DNA from: Prochloron sp. SP5CPC1
GTDB taxonomy: Bacteria; Cyanobacteriota; Cyanobacteriia; Cyanobacteriales; Prochloraceae
NCBI GenBank assembly: GCA_014323965.1
Contig: JACONB010000105.1
Coordinates: 1 to 6,346 of the forward strand
Direction of reading: 5' to 3'
Length of the DNA: 6,346 bases
Below, piece after piece: positions 1-6,149 of this stretch; within the stretch, counting starts at the first letter, position 1; each line of letters opens with the position of its first letter. Position numbers and translations under genes: made by a program. A model generated the notes under the pieces. It was not told the origin of the DNA, did not search any database, and was given only the letters and a program-made list of their open reading frames with translations.

Positions 1-1
1 A

Positions 2-3000
2 CAGAACTTTGAGCCTCTCTTACAGGAAAATGGTGGAGAGTTACCGGGTTTGAACCTGCCCCCAGATTATATGTCAATTGACCTCTATGGAGAAGGGATT
101 CCGGGAGTTCTCTATAGCGATGGGACGACTACACTTTATTGGGAAGCAGAAGGCAGTGGGAATGGGGAAACAAAGGGAGTAAAATATGCTCCACCCAAAC
201 AATTACTGAATTTCCCCATCGAACGCCATCTCCAAGAGACAAACAAGATGTTAATGGATCTCGCTGGTGACGGGCGCATGGCTTTGGTGGTTAGCACCTC
301 GGGGGCTAGGGGTTATTATCAGTACGATCCAGATGGGGATACTTGGCAGAGTTGGCAACCTTTTGCCGGGTTTCCCACCGACTTTCATAACCCAGATAAC
401 CAAATGGTGGATGTGACGGGGGATGGTTTGATGGATGTCCTCTTGGTGGAGAGCGATCGCCTGCGGGTTTATCCTTCTCAAGGGGAAAAGGGCTACGATA
501 AGCCCCTGATACGTCAACAGGAATATGACGTTCCCACGCCCAAACGGGGATATGTGGAAGAAGCACTCCAATTTGCAGACATCTTTGGCACCGGGAAACA
601 GCACCTCGTCAGAATTATTGATGGTATGGTTGAATGTTGGCCTAATTTAGGTTATGGCAAGTTTGGCCAGAAAGTTAAGTTGGGAAAGGCGCCGCGCTTT
701 GGGGGGAGAATGGATGCTTCCCGGCTGTTTTTGGTGGATATTGATGGTTCGGGAACAGCAGATATAGCTTATGTGAGGAGCGATCGCATCCAGATTTGGT
801 TCAATCAAAGTGGTAATTCTTTCAGTGAACCGCTAACGGTTTATTTACCGAGTCGATGGGATAACTTGGATCAAATTAATTTTGCCGATGTGTTGGGCAA
901 CGGGACGACAGGTTTGGTGTTTAGCGAAAACCATCCCCAACCCCGTCATTGGTATTACGACTTTTGCGGGAAACAGAAGCCTTATTTGTTGAATCAGGTT
1001 GGGAATAATTTGGGGGCGATAAGTAAAATTACCTACACCAGTTCCACGCAGTTTTACCTCCAAGATAAGCGGAAGGGTACACCTTGGGTGACGAAACTCC
1101 CATTTCCGGTTCAGGTGGTGGAAAAGGTAGAAAATATTGATGCAATTTCCAATACGAGGCTGGTTAGTTCCTTTAGCTATCATCACGGCTATTACGATCG
1201 CCTAGAGCGAGAATTTCGCGGTTTTGGCAGAGTGGAAAGACAAGATGCAGAAATTCTCAATATTACCGAAGAAAAAGACCCCTTTTACGTTCCCCCCGTA
1301 TTGACAAAAACTTGGTATCACACAGGAGCATGGCTGCAAAAAGACTCTTTGTGTCAACAGTACCAAAAAGAGTATTTTCAGGGAGATGAAAGTGCTACTC
1401 CCCTGCGAGAGCCGAGATTTGTTTGGGGAGGAGTAACACCCAGTGCCGAAGAAGTTCGGCAAGGGCACGTAGCTTTGAAGGGAACGGTTTTGCGCGAGGA
1501 AGTTTACGGTGAGGATAACGAGGATTTAGCTCAAAATCCTTATAGTGTTAGTGAGGCGGGTTATAACGTCAAGCTGTTGCAACCGCAAGGGGAAAATAAA
1601 TACGCGGTTTTTCACGTTTGGGAACGGGAAACTCTAGCTTACGATTACGAACGCAATTCCGAAGATCCGAGGATTGCTCATAATTTTACTATCAAAATTG
1701 ATGAATATGGGAATGTGTTGCGATCCTGTGCCATTGCTTACGGGCGACGACAGTTAATTGGGGGGGAACTTTCAGAACAAACTAGTTTGAAGGCGACTTA
1801 TACGGAAAATCGTTTTGTCCATTTCGATGAAAACAACGACGTTTGGTTGTTAGGCGTTCCTGTAGAAAGTAAAAATTACGAGCTGACAACTCTTTCCTTA
1901 CCCCAGGGGCAAGAGTATTTTGATTTTGAGACCATATTCAACATCCTAGAAAACCTAAGGGAAACGAATTCTAATTTGCTGGCTTGGGAGCAGCATTTTT
2001 ATTGGAATGAAGCCCTAAGCAGTGTTTTATCTTTAGGGCAAGTGAGCCCGCAAATGTTGCTGGCTCGCAGCAAAGTTGCTGTGGTTTCCGACGAACAAAT
2101 CAGGGAGGTATTTTCTGGAGTATTGCCAGAAGCAGAGTTAAAAGATTATCTGAGGGATAAAGGAAAATACGAGTTTGATGGCGTTTATTGGTGGAATCCG
2201 GGATTAACGCAATCTTATTTAGGGAGCGATGGCTTTTACTTACCCGATAAGACTACGGATCCGTTTGGCAATGAAACCCAAGTTGAATACGATTCTTACC
2301 ATCTCTTGGTAAGGAAGGTGACAGATGCCATCGGTAACGAAACAACAGTGGAAGCTATCGATTACCAAGTTCTGCAACCTCAAAAAATTCGCGATCTGAA
2401 TGACAATAGCTCGGAAGTTCGCTTCGATGCTTTGGGAATGGTGGTTTTATCCTCTCATTACGGAACGGAAAATGGGAAGAAAGTTGGTTTTGCTCCATTG
2501 AGCGATCGCCCCTTACCAGTATTTGAGATGAAAGAGGCGATCGCCAATCCTCAAACTTACTTGCAAGGAGCTGCCAGTTATTTCCATTACGATTTATTTG
2601 CCTGGAAAAATGACGGTATTCCCGTTCATGCCGTTAACTTGGTGGCGGAAAATTACCCTACCGATACGCAAGTACAGATTCACATTACTTACAGCGATGG
2701 GTTTGGGCGGGAAGTGCAATCTAAGATGAGAGTTGAAGCGGGAACGGCATTTTTTGTTAACCCCGATGGGACTGTAGAAGAAAAAGAAACTAACAATCGC
2801 TGGTTGAGTTCTGGACGCACAGTTTACAACAACAAAGGCAATCCCGTCCAAAAATATGAACCCTACTATATCGATACCTACGAATATGTAGATAATCCCA
2901 CATTGAATAAATTTGGTGTCTCGTCGGTACTGCACTACGATCCCCTGCAACGGGTGATTCGAGTCGATACCCCCAAGGGCTTTTTTACCAAGGTTGAGTT

Positions 3001-5794
3001 TACTCCTTGGGAAGAGAAGCATTATGACGAGAATGACACGGTTAAAGATTCCCGTTACTACCAAGAAAATATTCACCAACTCCCTCCGAGCTCAGGAGAA
3101 TACCAAGCCTTAGTCAAAGCGGCTAAATTTTATGACACCCCCGAAATTAATATTTTGGACAATTTGGGGCGCACAGTGCGAGAGGTGCAGCTACTCGAAG
3201 ACAAGACGCAACTGGTGACCCATTACGAATTAGATATTGTGGGCAATCAACTTTCCAGTGCGGATCCTCGTTTGGCAAAGAAGGGTATTAAAAACTTTGA
3301 GACCATTTACAATTTGACCCAAACCGCTCTGAAAACGGTTAGTGCTGATGGAGGAACTCATTGGGCCTTACATAACATTTTTAGTAATGTAATTTATGTT
3401 AAGGATACGCGGAACTTTGAGGTGACGACGGAATACGATGCTTTGCACCGCCCTACAGAAGTGCGAGTCAAAGGTGGAGATGATGTTTCCCTTGATAATA
3501 TAGTTGAGCGCATCGTTTACGGCGAAAGCATTGCCGATGCTAAAAATCGCAACCTGCGGGGGCAAGTTTACCAGCACTACGACTCAGCAGGATTGGTGCA
3601 AACGGGGACTTACAGCATCACGGAACAATCCCTCACCAGTCAGCGCCAACTGCGTAAGGACTATAAAAACGAAGCCGACTGGAGTGGGATAAATCTTCAG
3701 GACACTGTTTACACAACATCTGCTCGTTATGACGCCCTAGGGCGAGTTATTGAAGAAACCGATGCCGATGGGAACATTCACTGTCCAATCTACCATCTTT
3801 CCGGTGGTCTTGCCCAACTGGAAGTTACCCATGGGGGAGAAACTGAACCGACAACCTACGTTAGCAGCATTGACTATAACCCGAAAGGACAGCGTATCCG
3901 CATTGTTTACGGCAATGGGGTAACGACGAGTTACGAGTATGAAGCCACTACATTCCGATTGACGCGGATTTTGACAAAGCGGGCCAAGAAAACCCTGCAA
4001 GACCTGAATTACACTTATGACCCGGTGGGTAATATTACCCAAATCCTGGATAATGCTTGGGAAACGGTCTTTAACAACAATCAAAAAGTCGATCCGGTGT
4101 CTAAGTATACTTACGATGCTCTCTATCGTTTGCTTGAGGCGACGGGCAGGGAACATCCCGCTTTATCAGGACCCCAGGAACGGCATGGGGATATTCCCTC
4201 AGGGCAGTTACCGAATTTGAACGATGGGCAAGCAGTGGAAAACTATACCCGTCGCTATACTTACGACCAAGGGGGGAATTTAGACCGCATTCAACACCAA
4301 GGCAACACCCCTCGCACTCGCAATTTAACGGTTTCGGCAACTTCTAACCGGGCAGTGGATAGCAAATTGTTGAAGGGAGAAAACTATATCGATAGGTTTT
4401 TTGATGCCAATGGCAACCAAATTAAAATGCAAGGCATTCCACAAGTGCGGTGGAATTATCGGGACAATATTGCCAGCGTTACCATTATTGAACGGGAGGA
4501 TAGTAATAACGATGGGGAATATTACGTTTACGACAGTAGTGGCAGCCGGATTCGCAAGGTGACAGAACGTTACAACGGCTCTCTCACCCATATTGAGGAA
4601 GTGATTTATTTGGGTGGGGTGGAAATTCGGCTTTCTCGACAGGGGGAAGATGTCACGGAGGAACGCCATTGCTTACGGGTAATGGATGATACGACTTGTA
4701 TTGCGGTTCGTAACAAGTGGACTGAGGGAGAACTTCCTAAGGGGGTGAGTAATCCTCAAATGCGCTACCAACTGGACAACCATTTAGGTTCGGCAACTAT
4801 GGAAGTGGATGCTGCGGGGCAATTGATTAGTTATGAGGAGTATTTTCCCTATGGGGGCACGGCATTTGTAGCGGGGCGCAGTTTGGCGGAGGTGAAGTTG
4901 AAGCAGTATCGCTATTCCGGGAAGGAACGGGATGCGAGTACGGGTCTTTATTATTACGGGGCCCGGTATTATGCCCCTTGGTTGGGTCGCTGGCTGAGTT
5001 GCGATCCGGCGGGGACGGTCGATGGGTTGAATTTGTATGAGTTTGTGGGGGGGAATCCAGTGTCTCATGTAGATATAGGAGGCTTAAGCCGGAGCAGAAG
5101 CAGGAGCCGAGATAGAAAGAGGAAAAAAGTGACTGAAGATCGGCGATCTTACAAATTTAGTCAAAACTCAGAGAAGGGAAGAAGGGTGCGGCGATTCGAC
5201 AGCATAGCCCGTCTATTTGATACAATGGGTACTGTTGTTACTGCTGCTGGGTATAGAAGTAAAGACAAAAGCATCGTATTGTCAGTGAACAAAAAGTTCG
5301 ATAAGTTGGAGAAAGCGATAAAAAAGCGAACTGGCATGCTGGAGCGCTACTTCAACTATAAAAAGGATACGGCGGATGTTGTAAAAAAATTAAAGGAAAC
5401 AGATAATACTTTTAGCACGGCTCGACTAGAGAGGGATCTTCGTAAACTTAGAAAAGGTAATTTTTTGAAATCTCGTGTGGTTGAGGCTTTGAAAAAAGGA
5501 AAATTTAAAGCGATAAAACCTGTAATTGAAAATCAGCACGCTGAATTGACGGTTGCAAAGGAAATAGATAAAGGTAGTATAGGCGTAACCTTGCTTAACT
5601 GTCAGCACTGTGCAGATTATCTTGAAAATAAACTAGAATACAAAGTAAGAGGAACACATGGTTATTCGTTCCCAGGTTGGAAACATCCAACCAACAAAAC
5701 AAAAGATAACCCAAAATATCAAGTACCTAAAACGCAAGTTGGACAAAGGAATTTGCTTAAGGCGGAGGATTCTGATAGTGAAGTTGAGCCCTAA
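2..5794 (+). CDS. Tc toxin B-C type SpvB/Rhs giant protein with C-terminal deaminase-like toxin (5' partial)
   Basis: Seen: one frame runs unbroken from the left edge to TAA at 5792, followed at once by an in-frame TAG. The TTG at 50 is not a real start, because the frame stays open upstream and reads conserved family sequence (ELPGLNLPPDY...IDLYGEGIPGVL). Domains in order: the end of the SpvB-like region, six Asp-x-x-Gly-x-Gly blades (residues 11-285), the TcB middle block (about 313-400), Rhs/YD repeats (737-1570), the Rhs core with autoprotease (1572-1679) and a variable toxin (1680-1914). Known of the family: TcB and TcC form a hollow Rhs shell that encloses the self-cleaved C-terminal toxin, and a TcA pore translocates it into a target cell. 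In many Tc loci B and C are separate genes; here they are one chain. The N-terminal part of the SpvB region, perhaps several hundred residues, is missing to the left. Inference: the frame is intact over more than 1,900 codons, so the gene is probably functional. No TcA partner lies in the window, so delivery is unknown. Confidence 0.93.
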   Translation, partial: QNFEPLLQENGGELPGLNLPPDYMSIDLYGEGIPGVLYSDGTTTLYWEAEGSGNGETKGVKYAPPKQLLNFPIERHLQETNKMLMDLAGDGRMALVVSTSGARGYYQYDPDGDTWQSWQPFAGFPTDFHNPDNQMVDVTGDGLMDVLLVESDRLRVYPSQGEKGYDKPLIRQQEYDVPTPKRGYVEEALQFADIFGTGKQHLVRIIDGMVECWPNLGYGKFGQKVKLGKAPRFGGRMDASRLFLVDIDGSGTADIAYVRSDRIQIWFNQSGNSFSEPLTVYLPSRWDNLDQINFADVLGNGTTGLVFSENHPQPRHWYYDFCGKQKPYLLNQVGNNLGAISKITYTSSTQFYLQDKRKGTPWVTKLPFPVQVVEKVENIDAISNTRLVSSFSYHHGYYDRLEREFRGFGRVERQDAEILNITEEKDPFYVPPVLTKTWYHTGAWLQKDSLCQQYQKEYFQGDESATPLREPRFVWGGVTPSAEEVRQGHVALKGTVLREEVYGEDNEDLAQNPYSVSEAGYNVKLLQPQGENKYAVFHVWERETLAYDYERNSEDPRIAHNFTIKIDEYGNVLRSCAIAYGRRQLIGGELSEQTSLKATYTENRFVHFDENNDVWLLGVPVESKNYELTTLSLPQGQEYFDFETIFNILENLRETNSNLLAWEQHFYWNEALSSVLSLGQVSPQMLLARSKVAVVSDEQIREVFSGVLPEAELKDYLRDKGKYEFDGVYWWNPGLTQSYLGSDGFYLPDKTTDPFGNETQVEYDSYHLLVRKVTDAIGNETTVEAIDYQVLQPQKIRDLNDNSSEVRFDALGMVVLSSHYGTENGKKVGFAPLSDRPLPVFEMKEAIANPQTYLQGAASYFHYDLFAWKNDGIPVHAVNLVAENYPTDTQVQIHITYSDGFGREVQSKMRVEAGTAFFVNPDGTVEEKETNNRWLSSGRTVYNNKGNPVQKYEPYYIDTYEYVDNPTLNKFGVSSVLHYDPLQRVIRVDTPKGFFTKVEFTPWEEKHYDENDTVKDSRYYQENIHQLPPSSGEYQALVKAAKFYDTPEINILDNLGRTVREVQLLEDKTQLVTHYELDIVGNQLSSADPRLAKKGIKNFETIYNLTQTALKTVSADGGTHWALHNIFSNVIYVKDTRNFEVTTEYDALHRPTEVRVKGGDDVSLDNIVERIVYGESIADAKNRNLRGQVYQHYDSAGLVQTGTYSITEQSLTSQRQLRKDYKNEADWSGINLQDTVYTTSARYDALGRVIEETDADGNIHCPIYHLSGGLAQLEVTHGGETEPTTYVSSIDYNPKGQRIRIVYGNGVTTSYEYEATTFRLTRILTKRAKKTLQDLNYTYDPVGNITQILDNAWETVFNNNQKVDPVSKYTYDALYRLLEATGREHPALSGPQERHGDIPSGQLPNLNDGQAVENYTRRYTYDQGGNLDRIQHQGNTPRTRNLTVSATSNRAVDSKLLKGENYIDRFFDANGNQIKMQGIPQVRWNYRDNIASVTIIEREDSNNDGEYYVYDSSGSRIRKVTERYNGSLTHIEEVIYLGGVEIRLSRQGEDVTEERHCLRVMDDTTCIAVRNKWTEGELPKGVSNPQMRYQLDNHLGSATMEVDAAGQLISYEEYFPYGGTAFVAGRSLAEVKLKQYRYSGKERDASTGLYYYGARYYAPWLGRWLSCDPAGTVDGLNLYEFVGGNPVSHVDIGGLSRSRSRSRDRKRKKVTEDRRSYKFSQNSEKGRRVRRFDSIARLFDTMGTVVTAAGYRSKDKSIVLSVNKKFDKLEKAIKKRTGMLERYFNYKKDTADVVKKLKETDNTFSTARLERDLRKLRKGNFLKSRVVEALKKGKFKAIKPVIENQHAELTVAKEIDKGSIGVTLLNCQHCADYLENKLEYKVRGTHGYSFPGWKHPTNKTKDNPKYQVPKTQVGQRNLLKAEDSDSEVEP
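453..460. repeat. HIP1 octamer
   Basis: Perfect GCGATCGC inside the Tc-like gene, one of six in the window; it marks cyanobacterial DNA. Confidence 0.85.
780..787. repeat. HIP1 octamer
   Basis: Perfect GCGATCGC within the propeller-coding part of the gene, read as Ser-Asp-Arg codons, as is also the copy at 453. Confidence 0.85.
986..1249 (+). other. TcB middle conserved block (TcdB_toxin_mid-like)
   Basis: Residues 313-400 carry the pattern LLNQVGNNLGA...Y-x-SST-x-FYL...W-x-T-x-LPFPVQVVEKVE, then S-F-x-Y-x-x-G-YYD-x-x-EREFRGFGRVE-x-x-D. From memory this is the best-conserved stretch of TcB and SpvB-Rhs proteins (the Pfam TcdB_toxin_midN/midC region). It lies between the propeller and the Rhs shell. 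It is the strongest single reason for placing this protein with Tc B components rather than with ordinary Rhs/WapA toxins. The YDxxEREFRGFG motif is complete. Confidence 0.8.
2258..4762 (+). other. Rhs/YD-repeat shell, including the TcB-TcC fusion zone
   Basis: From residue 737 (DPFGNETQVEYD) degenerate YD repeats recur. Clear examples are HYDPLQRVIRVDTPKG, EYDALHRPTEVRVKG, RYDALGRVIEETDADGNI, TYDPVGNITQI, TYDALYRLLEATG and TYDQGGNLDRIQ. In Tc and teneurin structures such repeats wind into a large beta-barrel cocoon. Around 3130-3260 the sequence reads LDNLGRTVREVQ...YELDIVGNQLSSADPRL. This resembles both the end of TcB and the LDNRG...YD-x-x-G...DPRL start of TcC, so the B-C junction probably lies there. 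No stop, frameshift or internal start interrupts it, which indicates a natural fusion. The exact boundary cannot be set without a structural alignment. Confidence 0.82.
2502..2544. repeat. Two closely spaced HIP1 octamers
   Basis: Perfect GCGATCGC at 2502-2509 and 2537-2544, in different codon contexts (S-D-R and A-I-A). After these no HIP1 occurs until 6109, so the payload-coding part has none. Confidence 0.85.
4763..5086 (+). other. Rhs repeat-associated core and self-cleaving aspartyl protease site
   Basis: Residues 1572-1679 read RYQLDNHLGSATMEVD...YFPYGG...YRYSGKERD...GLYYYGARYYAPWLGRWLS, then CDPAGTVDGLNLYEFVGGNP and a final D-I-G-G-L. This is the canonical Rhs-associated core. In TcC proteins an Arg of the G-x-R-Y-Y motif and two Asp residues form an internal aspartyl protease that cuts after the D-x-x-G-(L/M) motif. 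The equivalents here are R1639, D1652 and D1675, spaced 13 and 23 residues apart, which as I recall is the spacing in characterised TcC. Cleavage is therefore predicted after L1679 (codon 5084-5086), freeing a 235-residue payload inside the shell. Cys replaces the commonly seen Ala/Thr/Ser before DPAG (C1651); the effect is unknown. Confidence 0.88.
5087..5791 (+). other. Variable C-terminal toxin module with deaminase-superfamily signature
   Basis: The payload runs from residue 1680 to 1914. It opens with SRSRSRSRDRKRKK, is strongly basic and Lys-rich through about residue 1825 (probably helical, judging from runs such as FDKLEKAIKKR and ARLERDLRKLRK), and ends with an acidic tail, EDSDSEVEP. 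The catalytic signature is N-Q-H-A-E-L (H1830, E1832), then IGVTLLNCQHC (C1851, C1854). In cytidine-deaminase-like folds, His and the two Cys bind zinc and Glu shuttles protons. A block R-G-T-H-G-Y-S-F-P-G-W-K-H-P follows at 1867-1880; with the IGV...C-x-x-C context it resembles what I remember of OTT_1508-like deaminases. Known: deaminase domains are common warheads of polymorphic toxins. The substrate (DNA, RNA or nucleotide) cannot be read from the sequence. TcC payloads are generally basic, which fits threading through the pore. A chance match to H-A-E plus C-x-x-C is possible but unlikely given spacing and context. Confidence 0.72.
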
Positions 5795-5844
5795 TAGCGA
5801 TATACCGAAATCCAAGCTAATCCCCCAAGCTTAAAACCTAAAAA

Positions 5845-5849
5845 AGAGG
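5845..5849 (+). promoter_or_regulatory. Possible ribosome binding site for the small downstream ORF
   Basis: AGAGG lies in an A-rich stretch eight bases before the TTG at 5858. It supports TTG as a start but is a short motif that could occur by chance. Confidence 0.3.
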
Positions 5850-5857
5850 CAAAAATA

Positions 5858-6013
5858 TTGGAATTAACCGTAATCAAAAACAACGAAATTCTCAAACCAT
5901 TCTTCGATTGCCATCTCGAATTCGACCTAAAAACGCTCAGTTTATTTGATAAATGCAGCCTTGTAGGTTGGGAAGAGGTGCCGAAACCCAACACATCCAC
6001 TTCCAAGGCATGA
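5858..6013 (+). CDS. Possible small protein or truncated gene directly after the toxin
   Basis: Seen: a 51-codon ORF starts at TTG 5858 and stops at TGA 6011. It begins MELTVIKNNEILKPFFDC and continues HLEFDLKTLSLFDK. It is in the same frame as the toxin gene; after the tandem TAA-TAG at 5792-5797 the frame is open from 5798, so readthrough would need both stops suppressed. The last 17 or so residues are encoded inside the direct repeat that starts at 5958, so an originally longer gene may have been cut off by repeat insertion. I recognise no family. Its place right behind a polymorphic toxin is where an immunity gene usually sits, so it could be an immunity gene or the front of one; this is inference only. 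The minus strand is also open here, which weakens the coding case. Confidence 0.3.
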   Translation: MELTVIKNNEILKPFFDCHLEFDLKTLSLFDKCSLVGWEEVPKPNTSTSKA

Positions 6014-6046
6014 CTAATTTCAAACAGTTCAATTAACAAAAAACGA
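5958..6046 (+). repeat. Direct repeat, copy 1 (89 bp)
   Basis: This copy matches 6150-6237. Both start with GCCTTGTAGGTTGGG, differ over about ten bases with a one-base length difference, then share an identical 39-base run (5982-6020), and differ at four positions in the last 26 bases up to CAAAAAACGA. Near the left end GTTGGG (5967-5972) can pair with CCCAAC (5987-5992). The hairpin is weaker here than in copy 2. The type resembles interspersed repeats of filamentous cyanobacteria. No transposase is linked to it. Confidence 0.85.
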
Positions 6047-6083
6047 GGAGCCTAATATGACAAGCCACCCGGCATTAGATTGA
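6045..6083 (+). pseudogene. Ribosome-site-like GAGGAG plus ATG with only eight sense codons; possible gene remnant
   Basis: GAGGAG at 6045-6050 lies six bases before ATG 6057, a good translation-start spacing. The frame reads MTSHPALD and stops at TGA 6081; it then stays open (GSLDQDTICDRLFHRIVR) to TGA 6138. It could be the start of a decayed gene sitting between two repeat copies, a tiny leader peptide, or chance. I recognise no family. Confidence 0.2.
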
Positions 6084-6108
6084 GGAAGTTTGGATCAGGA
6101 TACCATAT

Positions 6109-6116
6109 GCGATCGC
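6109..6116. repeat. HIP1 octamer
   Basis: Perfect GCGATCGC in the spacer between the two direct-repeat copies. Confidence 0.85.
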
Positions 6117-6121
6117 CTCTT

Positions 6122-6140
6122 TCATCGCATTGTGCGATGA
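6122..6140. repeat. Perfect 8-bp inverted repeat (hairpin)
   Basis: TCATCGCA (6122-6129) and TGCGATGA (6133-6140) are perfectly complementary around a three-base TTG loop. The hairpin lies six bases after a HIP1 octamer and nine bases before repeat copy 2. It has no T-run, so it is probably a repeat-derived palindrome rather than an intrinsic terminator. Confidence 0.5.
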
Positions 6141-6149
6141 GAACTGCAA

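Larger units (their letters stand above)
2..960 (+). other. End of SpvB-like region and six-bladed FG-GAP/VCBS-like beta-propeller
   Basis: Six Asp-x-x-Gly-x-Gly loops recur at residues 11-16 (DLYGEG), 70-75 (DLAGDG), 121-126 (DVTGDG), 177-182 (DIFGTG), 230-235 (DIDGSG) and 280-285 (DVLGNG). The spacing is 50 to 59 residues, and each loop is followed by hydrophobic strand residues such as MDVLLV or ADIAYV. This periodicity is that of an FG-GAP/VCBS propeller. In characterised TcB proteins a beta-propeller docks onto the TcA pore and acts as the gate for toxin release. A similar role here is inferred from position and architecture. Several loops keep the acidic and Gly residues typical of calcium-binding FG-GAP loops, but metal binding is not proven. 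Confidence 0.8.

Noticed and set aside
50..52. TTG at 50 as the start of the large gene
   Set aside because: The same frame is open to the left edge and reads conserved family sequence before it; no ribosome site precedes it, and a TcB-like protein needs a much longer N-terminal region.
251..5068. Several minus-strand and alternative-frame ORFs of 60-160 codons inside the large gene
   Set aside because: They lie fully within a strongly supported coding frame, and their translations have unusual composition and no recognisable domains.
5814..5835. Intrinsic terminator after the toxin gene (AAGCT...AGCTT)
   Set aside because: The stem is only five base pairs and no T-run follows; it does not meet the usual pattern.
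5791..6039. Minus-strand 82-codon ORF
   Set aside because: Its beginning is encoded by the direct repeat (the same peptide is read in copy 2 as well), it overlaps the toxin stop, and it resembles no known protein; it is best explained as repeat-derived.
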